Source: Lasiosphaeria ovina
Taxonomy: Eukaryota > Ascomycota > Sordariomycetes > Sordariales > Lasiosphaeriaceae
NCBI GenBank assembly: GCA_033439765.1
Contig: JAULSN010000001.1
Span: forward strand, 5,456,001-5,520,000
Direction of reading: 5' to 3'
Length of the DNA: 64,000 bases
The notes beneath the pieces were generated by a model. That model made no database searches. It was not told the origin of the DNA and saw only the letters and a program-made list of their open reading frames with translations. The position numbers were made by a program, and so were the translations under genes. This document shows positions 1 to 11,242 of the stretch, piece by piece (within the stretch, counting starts at the first letter, position 1; every line of letters starts with the position of its first letter).

Positions 1-774
1 AGACCGGCAGCGCGGTGGCGGTGGAGAGCCATGCTGTGTAAGACGAGCGAGACGATGTGGAGGACGCTGTTACGGTTTGTTAGTGCTGTGGCTTCTTCTT
101 TCAGAGTCAGATGGGGGTCTGGGTAGCGACAAGACATACAACTCGACGGCACCGAAAGAGGCAGCGGCGGCAAGGCAAGCCGGGGCGGCGATGTAGCTCT
201 GCTGCACCTTGGAGCATGTCACGCTGTTACAGACGTTCTGGCCGACGGTCAGGTGGCCGACCGACGAGTACCACTCGTTGACCTCGGACGCCAGCAAGGC
301 AAAAGAGCTTAGCCACATGATGATGAGCAGGATGTCGAGGCCCAGGATGGCCCAGTAGTTGTAGATGTTCGGGTAGAAATAGTGCGTCACGAGAAAGTAG
401 ACGCCCGTGATCAGGTTCATGATGGCCTGGCAGGGGGGGTGAAGCGTCAGCGATTCCATCTTGCATCTTCCTCGGTCCTTCTCTACCTCTGTCGCCTGGG
501 TGTCGGACGTACCACTGCGAGGACAAAGCTGTTGCCGTCGGTCGAAAGAACAGAGACGCCTGTGGGTTGGTTGGATGTGAGCACTCGTGCTACCAGGTAG
601 GTCGGGTCAAGTTAGGGGCATACCGTAGGCATCGAGAGCCATGATCAGGACGGCCAAGCCGAGCTGGACCATGCGGAGGATGATGAAGTACGGAGGATAG
701 AGGGGGATATGCTCGTGGCCGGGAGCCCGGACGGCCGAGTATATCGGCTTGGGCGCCGCCGTTGGTTGGTCCAT
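1..774 (-). CDS. MARVEL-like four-helix membrane protein, 3' end cut by window edge
   Basis: I infer four exons on the minus strand: 774-624, 559-513, 426-140 and 66-1. The protein runs off the left edge. The joined frame starts MDQPTAAPKPIYSAV. Its hydrophobic stretches are roughly residues 30-50, 67-85 and 90-115, and a fourth begins in exon 4 around AVEFVLHIVSLVLHSMAL. Four short helices with small loops, including a cysteine pair (NVCNSVTCSK) before the last one, are the layout of fungal MARVEL/membrane-associating domain proteins, which sit in plasma-membrane or vesicle membranes. The third intron has an ACTAAC branch-like site and ends AACAG. Reading through it would give a chance stop, so the shorter 129-residue open frame at 70-459 is not the real C-terminus. 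The exact function is unknown. Confidence 0.72.
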
Positions 775-3056
775 AGCGCCGGTTGTCGTAGTTGTCGCGC
801 CTGCCGTCGTCTTTGGGTTATGTAGTTCTAACTAATAGTTCCAATGTCTTGTAAAGGAGCGAAGGAGAAGAAGACGAAGAAGAAGAAGAAAGGAGCACCA
901 CACACGTCGTTACGTCACGTCACGTCACAGTCCACACAGGCCGAGTTTGTCACGAGAATTGCCAAGAGATTCAAGAACGAAGACGTGTGTGCCTGGGTGA
1001 AGCGTCCCTTTTCTATCTTCTAGGATCGGGACCCGGGAGAGAATAAAACAGATAACATGCAAGCCACCATCGCCTAGACCCGCCGGCCCCTGGTCAGGAA
1101 TGCTGGAGAAGAGAGCTAAGTAGAGAAGAGGCTCTGCCCGCAGCACACAGCACAGTGGCGAGACTGGACTGGACCGGCTCCGTGTCTGCCTCGAGCGCCC
1201 GCCGAGGCCTGAAGGGGAATGGGATGCGAGCGCGCTATCGAAAGGGTGCAGCTCATAATTGCAACTGGAACAGAACGCTACTACCCTCGCACAAAAGCTG
1301 GGTGCGGCTGAGCCTCGAGGGAACGAGGGGACGCGCCCAGACAAGGATGCTTGCTCTCTCTCTCACGGGCCACGGCAGATCGGCTATCAAGCCCGTCCCA
1401 CGCCAACCAATCAACCGATCTGCTTGACGGGGTAGAGCCTCGTGAGACTTCATGTGGAGCGGAAGGACAGCGAAAAGACAGAGGATTGAGGCTCTGAAAC
1501 AAGCACAAGCATTCCGTTCGATGCCATCACCTGAGCGTGGGTGGCCTGCATTGCATTTGGTGGCGTTCTCTTCCCCGTGCGCCTTTTTCCTTGGCTCTGG
1601 GGTTCATTCATCTGTGAATTTTTTACAAAGTTTGCCTTTTTTGTGTCGTCGTCTTATTTCCGTCTTCCTTCGGATTCTTCAACGACGAGACAGACGGTTT
1701 GATCAGGAGGTTGGAAAGCAACTCAATAAACGGGGTGCTGCTGGTGCTGGCATGGATGGCTTGCTGCGGCTGATGAGACTTGAGGGGTCTTGGCTCTGGC
1801 CATATTCCGTATTTCCATGGTATCTTGTCCGTACTCCGTACTACCACTGCATAAAAAGGAGGAGAGTGCGCGCTAGGAAACAGTCGTTGCGAGCCAATGC
1901 AAATGGATGAATGAATCAATGAATGGATGCGCATCCATAATTATTATTATTAGCGCGGCAATAGCCCCCCCCCCCCAGCGTCACTGCCGAGAGCCAGGCC
2001 AGGCAATTAACGAACGCCACGATTGCCAAGCAAACTTACTGTGAGATTGACAACTTCGAGCTCGCCCCACGGGTCAGGCCGTCTACGTAAAAAATTCACG
2101 ATACTTTTTATTCATTATTTATTTCCCATCATCGTTCACACTAGGGATGTTTCTTCATAATGCTGTGCTTACGTATGGTAAGCAGCCCATTTGGCAGACG
2201 AGTTTCGTTTTCATAATGGAACTGTCTCAGAAGCTCACAAAAGGGAAATATGCCTCATTGGACTTCGCTGAAGGCGCAAGCCTCTGCCGTACATACGAGA
2301 TGAAACTACCAGGTACTCCCAGACTAGACTAGACTAAAGCTAGCATGACCTTCACACGCTGCTTTATAACCAGCACTCTCGGCTTCAAGACCCCAAAACT
2401 CTCTCTCCCCTCCCTCCAACGCAAACATCATGAAAGGTCATCCATTGTGGACCAGCCTCTTCGCAAGAAAAGTGTTATTTGTATATACAGTACTTGAACA
2501 CACCCCCTTCTCTGTGCTTCAATGCTCCCAGACGAGAGCTATCGTCGACCCGCGGGCCTTAGAGCCAGCCAGCCACCAGACAACGACAAGATGACACAAT
2601 TTCTCTTTATCCACAAGCACAGCACCTCAGCCGTCCAAACCACCAGATAAGATATGTAAAGAGGATACAGACAGAAGAGAAAGCCAAGTTCGCGCGGCGC
2701 CCAGTCTCGACAACTAGGGAGAACAAGGGCAAAGGAGAAGGAAAACCAAAGCAGTGGCTATGATGGGTATCAAAGCGAAGTTGGAAACAGAAGAACCAGG
2801 CCACCTCCGCCATCATCCCCATCAACAACAATAGATACAGCAACAACCATAGTAGTACGTACGTACGTCGGAAAGAAAGACGCACCAAAAAGGACAAAAA
2901 AAAGAAGAAGAAACAAGAACAATACACAATGTGACTGACTGTTGCGCTTCAGTCAGTCCGAAGACACCAATCCCTTCCTCCCCCAGATGCCCCTATGCAG
3001 CCAGTCTACTTCCTTTCATTAAAAAGCATCCACCTCTATGGGGTTTGTAATGCTCC
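775..3056. other. Intergenic region, no gene seen
   Basis: This 2.3 kb lies between the start of the MARVEL-like gene and the 3' end of spa2. It contains the divergent 5' region of the former, a 12-base C run at 1965-1976, short ATT repeats, a GTAC-repeat palindrome near 2858-2870, and the probable 3' UTR of spa2 (about 2600-3056, A-rich with purine runs). Open frames here are short, overlap on both strands and resemble no protein family I know. Confidence 0.6.
1965..1976. repeat. Poly-C tract, 12 bases
   Basis: An uninterrupted run of 12 C follows ATT repeats in the intergenic DNA. It is a simple homopolymer likely to vary in length. Confidence 0.9.
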
Positions 3057-6000
3057 TCATGCAAATTCATCCGCATCATCATCATTCAGGGAAAGTTGAT
3101 CGGCACGCTGCACCAGCTCCTTGATCTCTCGCGCGATCTCAAACGCAATGGGCGGCAGCGTCTGTGTCCACATGCGCCACTCGCGGCTCTTGGTACCCTT
3201 GCCGTCGGCAGCGAGGTCCTGGCCTCGCGTGCCCGCCTCCATCAGCCGATCCCGGCACGACGCCAGCCGCCTGACGAGCTCCGCCCCACTGGAGCCGAGA
3301 GTCTCCATCTCCGAGACTACCTGGCCGACCACGTCCGAAATCGAGCTGATCTCTTCCGAAACCTGCTTGATGTTGGCGTCGTTGCGGATCAGCTGCACAA
3401 GATTCTGTATCGTCTGCACCAGCACCGCAGTTTGGTCTTCGAGATAGATCTTCAGGTCTTCGGCTCGCGTGTCCACTCGGCGTCCGCCATATAGCCCGTT
3501 CGGGGCGGGAGGCAGGCTTTTGCCAGTCGCAGGGTAGCCATTTCCGTTGCCATTGACTTTGCCATTGGGCTTGCCGTTTGTTCTGCTGCTGACGCTGCCG
3601 TTTGTTCTGCTGCTAATGCTGCCATTTGTTCTGCTGCTGACGCTGCCACTGTTGCCTCTGCCATTTCCCGCGCCATTGGTATTGCCGTTGCCGTTAGCAG
3701 CCGCGCGAGAGGCGGCCGGTCTAGACGCGAATGATTCGCGTGGCGAGTTGACGGGACTATATGCGGACGAGTCTGCGCTGTCCCGGTTGCTACCACCTAG
3801 TCCCTGGAACGGTGGAGGGGGCGGAAGGGAGCCGGGGATTGATGTCGCACTCGTCACTTGGCTTTGCGCGTTGCTTTGTGGAGAGAAGAAGCCGGTCGAG
3901 TCCACTGGAGTAATTGTTCCGTCATCGTCATCCTCGAGCTCTCCCGCCGGGGTTGAGCGAATCTTGACAGTCCGCAGTAGTTCCACAATAGCTGCCACGA
4001 GATGGGACGCGGCCGCGTCGAGGAGCGATACGGGTGATATGCCGGCCGAGTTGGCAAAGTTCTTGGATGCCGTAATGAGGTTGTTGGCGGTTGATGATAC
4101 CCGCGACTTGAGTTTCGCCTGCTGCTGGAGCACGTCCTCGCTATTCGGCGCGGATTCGTCAATGTCCTGCGTAATCCGGCGGACACTGACCACAACTGCC
4201 TTCATCGAGTCCATCACCCGCTCCGGGTTATCGCCACGGCCCCGTTGGAGAAGCTCGTCTATGGCAATCTGGAACTTGGTGACATGGACATCCCTCACCA
4301 GACCGTTTTCTTGGGTAAACCCCTTCTCCCGTATGTACTTGCCAGCATCTTGGTCGATTGTCAGACCTAATGACGATGCTCGCATATTCCGTAGTTGTGT
4401 CTTTGTGCGTGCATAGCGATTCCGCCAGTCGCGCACTTCCTTTTCGAGACTCTCGATTGTTTTTTCCAAGTCGGTTTGTCTTTCCCAGGTAGTTCCGCTC
4501 TGCTGCGAGAGCAGCCGCATTTCGCGAAGAAACTCTTGTGCCTCGCGCCGGACTTCCTCCGTCACCTCTTGCTGGTCTCGCAAAGCCAAGCGTAGTTCTT
4601 GGTTTTCTCTCTCCAGCTCCGCGCTCGCTGCGCCATTCGGTTTCTTATTGCGGCTTGATTGGCGAGCTTCTTCGAGTTGGTCAGTAAGCTGCTGTATTTC
4701 GTTCTCATGCTTGTCCCTGATCTGGTCCAGAGCCCGTTGTAATGAATTGTTGAGTTCCTTCGCCTCGGTAAGTTTGTTCTCAAGAGCAAGGCGAGCGGCA
4801 TCCCAGCCCTTTTTCTCTGAAGTTGCCGCAGTCACTCTTGAGCGTTCGCCATCCATGACGCTGCTTAGTTGTTCGTCCTTCTTCCTTAACGCGTCTTCCA
4901 ATGCATCGACTTTCTCTCGCAGGTCCCCAACTTGCGTCTCGTAGTCTGCCTTGAGTTTCTGATCGGCCTATATTAAGTCAGTAAAGGACGGTTTTTGGTT
5001 ACGTAAATGGGAGACAAACCTCTGAGGGTCCGGCCATTCGGTTCATCGCCCTCTCTTGTGGTATGTTCGCCATTCCATATCTCTCGTCGTCCATATTGTC
5101 CGGAGTCATAGGGCTGAGGTTGTCATCATCCTCCTCCACCATAGTACTCTTATTGGGGACAATGGTATTGCTCTGAAACTGTTTTGCCATCGGCCTTTCG
5201 TAGTCGCCATTTGGTAGTCCCGGCGACGGGGGCACACCAAAGCCACCATTAATGGGCGTTGGGGCCCCACGACCGCTCCGTATCGAGCTGGCCTCGGAAG
5301 GACGCCTACGATTTTGTAACCTAGGAGGAGGGTATCCATTCATGCTGTTGCCATTCATATTGCCATTCATGTTGCCATTCATGCCGTTGACGGGTGTCTG
5401 TGACCGACTGGGAGGCCCCCGCACCGACATGGGGCTTTCGACGCGCGGAAGATCGCCGGCGGCGAAGCGTGGGTACCGGCGCTCCAATTCGCAGAAGACA
5501 TCCGTGGCGAGATCGCGAAACCGAGGGGGTCCTAGGGAGGAGAGCTTTTGTCGTGCCTGATTCCGCTTTGGGTGAAAATTCTCCTCCGGGAGGAGGTATT
5601 CGGGAGGTGGGTTGGATTGTTTTCGGCTTGCGAGTTCGCGCCGCTTCAGCTCGTCGTAGACATCGGTGCTGAGCTCGAGGAACTGAACCCCAGTAAGGCG
5701 CTGCAGCTTGTCGCGAGCCTTGTTGAGCGCGGGTTTCGGGTTGCCATCGCGCGATGTGGCTGATAGAAAGCGCTTGAGGGAGACATAGTGCTCGGCGAGA
5801 ATAAGTTCTTGGTTTTCGGCCTGCTGGCTCTGGCTCCTTCCGCTCTCGCTCCTCGCGTACAGGTTGGTGCCGGCGCTGGACCGGCCGACGGACGGAGGCG
5901 GAGAGGGCCCGCCGACGCTCTTGGGCCCCGGAGGGAAGCCCCCATTCATAGCCCTGATTGATCCTGCGGAGTCTGGCGGTGTGTTGAGCTGGCCCCGATT

Positions 6001-6093
6001 GTTTTGGTATTGGCCGTCCTTGTCGACGGGATATGACCAAGACTCGCTTCCGCCTAGAGAGACCGGGGACAGCGGAGCATTGCGCCCATTCAT
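3057..6093 (-). CDS. spa2: Spa2-type polarisome scaffold with GIT/SHD repeats
   Basis: Two exons (6093-5020 and 4967-3057) give about 994 residues. The intron starts GTTTGT and ends ATATAG. Two Spa2 homology (GIT/SHD) repeats lie near residues 119-152 and 173-206, each with the pattern of helical KARDKLQRL / RQKLSSL followed by F-LSTDVYDEL / F-LATDVFCEL. A low-complexity linker with MNGN repeats follows (about 235-255). From about residue 359 a long charged coiled coil begins, then a second low-complexity block with repeated SSRTNGS units, and a conserved C-terminal helical region. In yeasts and moulds Spa2 organises the polarisome at hyphal tips and sites of septation, linking formin, Bud6/Pea2 and MAPK components. 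The start was chosen as the first methionine of the open frame, preceding the conserved N-terminus. Identity is secure; exact ends of the coiled coil are estimates. Confidence 0.93.
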
Positions 6094-8321
6094 GGTCTGC
6101 GCGGCGTGGCCGACGGGTCGGACGAGTTTAAGCAGTCACCCAGGCGAGCGACGAGCTTTGGTGCAGCGAGACCACCCCAAGACCCAGAGTTGCCGAATCG
6201 CAGAGACGGAATCCCAGGGTCAGGTGGAGCGATTCCAGAATGTCGGAATTAGCGTCGCAGTGCTGAGCCTGCTGTGCCCACGAACTTCAGTAACGGCGGG
6301 CGACACAAAAATGCTGGTCCGCGGGAAACTGGGTGTTGTTGTTACAGCATGAAACGCAATCAAGTTCGGCCAACAGCCCCTCTGAGTGGCGGCTGGGGGG
6401 GTTAGTTAGGAGGCGGTGCGGTGGTGGCCAGGTGGTGGCCCGATCCCGTCTTCCTCCCCCAAAAAGCTGCTGCCAATGGAATGCACCAAACAACCCGACC
6501 AGTCGGAACAGGGCAAAATTCGTCACCTTCCGGTCTAAAAGGACGGATGGCCTGGCCTCGGCTTTCGTTAACGGCGCCTTTCAACGGCCGAGTCGGTCAG
6601 TCGCTAGTGTTGAATCAAAAGACAGGTTGTCGTGGCTGGGAGGGCTGGGCTGGGCTGGGCTGGAGACGGGCACTGTGCCACTTGCGGCGACCTAAACCCA
6701 AGATCCAAGCAACCCTAAGGTAAGGCAGTTTGATCCTGGGTAACGAATCGGTGCGGCGTGAAACTAAGGCAGCGACGGAGTGTAAAATCTGGGGGCCCAA
6801 ACTGTTTGCCCAGCATGAATGGTGGATGCAATGCAAAAGCAAAAGGAAGAAAAAAAAGACAAGACGAAAGACTGCAAGAGCTGGATATCAGTATGTAAGG
6901 TACAGTACAGTTTGCCTAAGAAACTGAGATTGTTGCTTATTATCGCTGCGCGTTCGGTGCTTTGGTTCTCGAGTTCTTCAAGCGCAGGTCAAGCCCGAGT
7001 CGTTGAATTGAATTACCTTAGGGGGCTAAAACAGGGATTGCCATGCAACCCCCTGATCGATCCCGAGTGCGGGCAGCTGGGGAGGCGATTGGGCTGGACA
7101 GGCTGGGGTTCCCGGGGCGTAATTTCCTCAGGGGGCTAGTCGCGCGCTACGGCAGGAACAGCTGGCGCAGTGGTCAAATTTGAATGCAAGTGGGGGGACG
7201 GAAGTCACGGACGTGGGCGACTCGCGGGCAATCGAGACCAAGTCAATTCGGACCCACCTTCCTGGGCAGGCAGCTTGGCTCCAAGTCAGTTAAGCTAAAG
7301 AACATTGACCAGCGTAGATTTCATTGTCGAGCGGCAAAGAGCCGCCAAAGACCAGCCGAGACTGAAAGAGCCCGCAGGATAGAGAGCTTGTTTGCCTTGA
7401 TGTCACCGGATCGCCCAAGACAAGAGATGGAGAGCATTTGCTTTCTTTATGCGCCCATCCAAGAGATGGCCATGCCCCCCTGAGCCACACCCTTCGTTTA
7501 TCAGATAAGTAATAACTTAATTTATATCTTCGGCAGGACGGGGGCACGGTCTCTGGGGACAATTGTTAATTGACGGCCTCCAGGAAGATCCTCAATTATA
7601 GTTATTGGTAGTGAATTGGTGATGGAACCTAAGGAACCCTAACAGTCCACTTCGTCTACCGGCTTCTTCCGTGAGGCAACGCGTCACCCGTAGGCCCGGT
7701 GCTCATCAGTATCGCCCGACAGTGAGCGCAGGAGTTGGGCCCCAGCGCACATCTTGAATTCGGCCGCAACCTATCGAAGGTGCCGTTAATAACCCGACCG
7801 CATATCCCCCGGATCTTGTCGTTTGATACCCCGTCCCCGTGCTCCGGGTAAATCGCCTGCTAAACCGCTTGTCTGTCGATGAGGCTCCAATGCCGGCTGC
7901 ATTGCCGATTACACTCGCCATGGCGTCAACCTTCTGCATCTGTTCTAGAAGCTAAGTCCTTTGTTTCATTCCTGCTGCGTAATCAGCAGTTTGTGGACCG
8001 GCCTTTTGAGGGGGCCATATCGATTATCGGCAATGGGGCTCTTGCCTGACCCTCCCGTCCCGATCCTTGGGACCCCTACCGTCCTCATTTCACACAATCC
8101 ACGGGTTTCAAACAGACCAGGTCCGCTTCCCTCGGTCATTTGCCTCGGTTATGGCTTACGCCCTCAAAACAACAGGGAAGTGTAAGATAAATAAATCATA
8201 ATCGCATTACCTGGTATCTTTCCGCGCGTTCCGCTTCCTGTTTAACGCCAGTGAAACAACTCCAGTCCAAGATCCCAACGCCTTGTCATGATGCGTGTCA
8301 AGTTCCGCCACCCTGCTCTTC
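6094..8321. other. Intergenic region, no gene seen
   Basis: This 2.2 kb holds the spa2 5' region and the 3' side of ssu72. There is a GGGCT-type tandem run near 6645-6662. Pyrimidine-rich stretches lie close to the spa2 start. No conserved open frame, tRNA or repeat family was recognised. Confidence 0.6.
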
Positions 8322-9155
8322 TTAGAACCAAGCCAAAGTCCACGTGGCTGGAAGGGTTGGCCACCTCTCCTGCCACTCGCCCAATACCTCTGGAACTCGT
8401 TCATCAAAATTCGACCTGCTTGCTGCGCCTCCGGCATCGAAGCCGCTGGCTCCCACCTTCGCACGCTCCTCGGCGGCAACTTTATTCAGAGAGTCGGCCA
8501 GGTCGACCATAGCCTTGCCTCCGACGGAAGCCTCCTCGTGGTTGTCCCTGATGTCTATGTTGATAACATGAACGGGCCGGTTGAGAGGAGAACCCCGATT
8601 CATGAGATCATCGACAACGGCATCCCAGCACCGTTCCTCGCATGTGATGACGATATCGGCGATGCCACCCTCCATGCCCTCACTTCCCTGGTCCTTCTCG
8701 TGCTTTAGTCTAGGCATGCCGATCTGCCAGTCTTGCCATCGTTCCGGACCCCATTTGACATTGCGATTACGGTCCACCATGTTGAGGAGGCCGTTTGCTC
8801 GATACAATCGAGAGTCCTTGGCTTCAAGCTCTCGATAGATGCTATCGTATGACGTCTCGTTGAACTTGTACACATTCGGCTGCGATATGGTCGGACCGGG
8901 CAGTCGGACCAGCGACCCCGTACCGAAGGAAATGACCGGGTAATGGGCCTCAGAGAGGCGAAGATGGCCCTCCATTGACCTAGCACTTGTTAGCCTCGAA
9001 TCTTGGACAGACAGGACGACCAATCACACGTACCTGTTCTGGTTGCTCGCGCAAACAGTGCAAAACTTCAGCTTGAACAATTGTGTGTCTTCTTGCTCGC
9101 CGTTTTGATTAGGATTTGCAGAGGTCTCCCCTCCATTTTCGCGATCCACGTCCAT
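8322..9155 (-). CDS. ssu72: Ssu72 RNA polymerase II CTD phosphatase
   Basis: Two exons (9155-9034 and 8979-8322) encode 259 residues. The intron (GTACGT...TAG) interrupts the active-site codons, so it must be removed to see the motif: the CX5R signature CASNQNR is residues 35-41, followed by SMEGH. Downstream are the Ssu72 signatures [18 protein letters not shown], the aspartate-bearing segment around ADIVITCEE, and [11 protein letters not shown], with a C-terminus rich in W/LP as in fungal orthologues. Ssu72 removes Ser5 (and Ser7) phosphates from the RNA polymerase II C-terminal domain within the cleavage and polyadenylation factor, coupling termination to recycling. The chosen ATG is the first in frame after upstream stops and gives an N-terminus of family length. 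The gene stands alone in about 5 kb of otherwise empty DNA. Confidence 0.95.
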
Positions 9156-11242
9156 GACGGATTGCTTCGGCGGGGGTGTCAATGTTGAAGTGAGATTGAG
9201 GCTAGCCCAGGCCTTGTTCGCATCCTATGCGAACGCACTGCCGTAAGCGCTACCTAGATTGCAAGAGAGTCAGCTCCACCGTACTTTGTGAAGCATGCCA
9301 AGGTGTCTCGTCCTCTTTATTCTTGCCAATATCAGAAAAGCGTAATTATAAGTATCATCAAGTGCCCACAAAAGCAGGCATAAGACAGCTCCAATAAAGG
9401 ATTCATCATATGCATGATACAAGAAAAAGAACAAAGGAGATGTGTTCATTACCTATTGGGGGACAGGCGGGAGCGCAAGCGCGCTGCTCTCCTTGGTTTG
9501 TTTGAAAAGCCGCGAAACGAGGCGGGAATGTCTAGAAAATCCGGCTCGATTGATGCAGGAAATGTTTTCGGCAATCCGAAAGCGACCGGCAGCATTTGTG
9601 CGGCTCTCCACCGCCTTCCTATCTCGGCGGTATTAATCCGAAGCGGTGTCCACTTCATTGACCCGCCGCCGCATTGTCAAGTCGGCTAGAATAAGACAGA
9701 ACAGCATTGTTGGCGTAATGCTGCCCTCGGGCACACGCAACGGCCAAAATTTAGGATGAAGCCCAAAGGATCTAGTTCTTTTTGTTAGAGAACCAGAACG
9801 GGACAGGCGTGCCGTTGGATCGCAGATTCTACTGTACAAGTACATATACGAAATTACAGCAAAATTCGCACATCCCTCAGCATTTTAGATGCATGTTGGA
9901 AAACCCCATGCACGTGTTAGCCTAGATTAGGGGTTTCACAAACCAGATTGCCAAAGATTTATGTCCGTAGAAACTTATACTGACTACGGATACAGACAGC
10001 TTTAGATGTACAAAGCGAGGCCGAAGAGCTCAACCTGAGCTCCTCGAGTCATGGGTTGAAGTGACAGCAGACCGTTGCTGGCCTGACGTAGCCCGACCCC
10101 ATAGCCACTTTAATCGCGTTCAGACGGGCCTTTTGCGGTCGCCTTGTCGGAGCTATGGTCTCGCCAGTCGGTTTCTAGTTCCTTTCCATGTCTATTTGAG
10201 GGTAGCCTGCCGGCCATCTCGTTGTCAACTTGGCGCTGCGACAGGATCCTGCCCTCACCAATCACCTAATGAGTGCAAGTGTTTGTTGGTTGGGACGACG
10301 TGGGAGGGCATCAGGAGCAGCAGAAAGCAGAAAGCAGACAGCAAAAAGCGAGAGACAATAGGGCTTTAATTTATCTGATCTACAGCAAGTCTAGGCCAGA
10401 CAGTGCGGGAATGCCGTTTTGCAGGTCGAATCTGGGTCCCAGGTTTGTCGATTAGCCCTCTCGAGAGGCTGGCCGCATGGTGATTTGAGCGAGTAAACGG
10501 CAGGTCCATGTTGCCCGCTCCGACTGGGAGGGTCTTGGTAGCCCAGTCTGCGGCAGCGCGCTTAGCTGCGCAGCCGCCCGACCATCCATTTGGGGCCACA
10601 CACTACCGCTGTGTACTGTATGTATGTACTGTACGGCACGCCGGCGGTTTGGTGTGCTGCCTTCCCCCTCCAACCTGTCCTGCCTACCCGCCCCGACTCG
10701 TCTTCAACGTTGGAAACCAAAGACAAACCTCACTTGCATTCTGTCCTCTCTCGTCCCGCCTTGCCCGCCCAATTGCCCAGGCAAAGCCACAGCTGCCTTA
10801 TCCCAACGCATCGCGCATCGCCGGTTTCCACAAAGATTCTCGGCTGTCGCTTTTCGATGCTCTGCACTGCGGGCGCCAAGCACCACTTGTGAACCCAGCA
10901 GCCTCGCGAGGAAGTCGGCGACGACGCCCATCTGCGACACCCTGAGAGTACAAGCGGGCCGTTTCGAAGACCCTGTCAGCCATTCTTCGCAGCGGCCGTG
11001 CTGCGATAATCGCCAGAAGACTGCGCGCTTCACGGCGCAAGACGGAAAGTGTCGAGGGCCCCTGTCGATTCCCCCCCCCCCCCGGTTGCTACGCCGAAGC
11101 GGTGACCCAGCGCCATACCCTCGGGGTTTGGGAATCGGATCCACAGGGCAGCAGTCCTTCCCCAGCCCAGCGCAAACCACGCAGCGCCCACCAGCGCCGG
11201 CAAGCCCTCGCCTGCTCCCACCGCTCCGCTCCGCTCTCGACC
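9156..11242. other. Shared 5' region between ssu72 and the SH3 gene
   Basis: This 2.1 kb region lies between divergently transcribed genes. It contains GC-rich, C-rich sequence in the last 600 bases (probably 5' UTR of the SH3 gene), a 13-base C run at 11071-11083, and no conserved coding signal. Long open frames around 10624-11724 overlap the SH3 gene in a wrong frame. Confidence 0.55.
11071..11083. repeat. Poly-C tract, 13 bases
   Basis: A homopolymer run about 160 bases upstream of the SH3-protein start codon, probably inside its 5' leader. Confidence 0.9.

Noticed and set aside
70..459. A 129-residue minus-strand protein ending at 70
   Set aside because: Its last 20 residues come from reading into an intron; the GTATGT donor, ACTAAC branch word and AACAG acceptor restore a fourth membrane helix running off the edge.
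1452..1910. A 152-codon plus-strand frame
   Set aside because: No motif, low-complexity composition and no splice context; it lies in AT-mixed intergenic DNA with other overlapping frames.
3547..4416. A 289-codon plus-strand frame within spa2
   Set aside because: Antisense shadow of the NGNG/SSRTNGS repeats of Spa2 (leucine-proline repeats on this strand).
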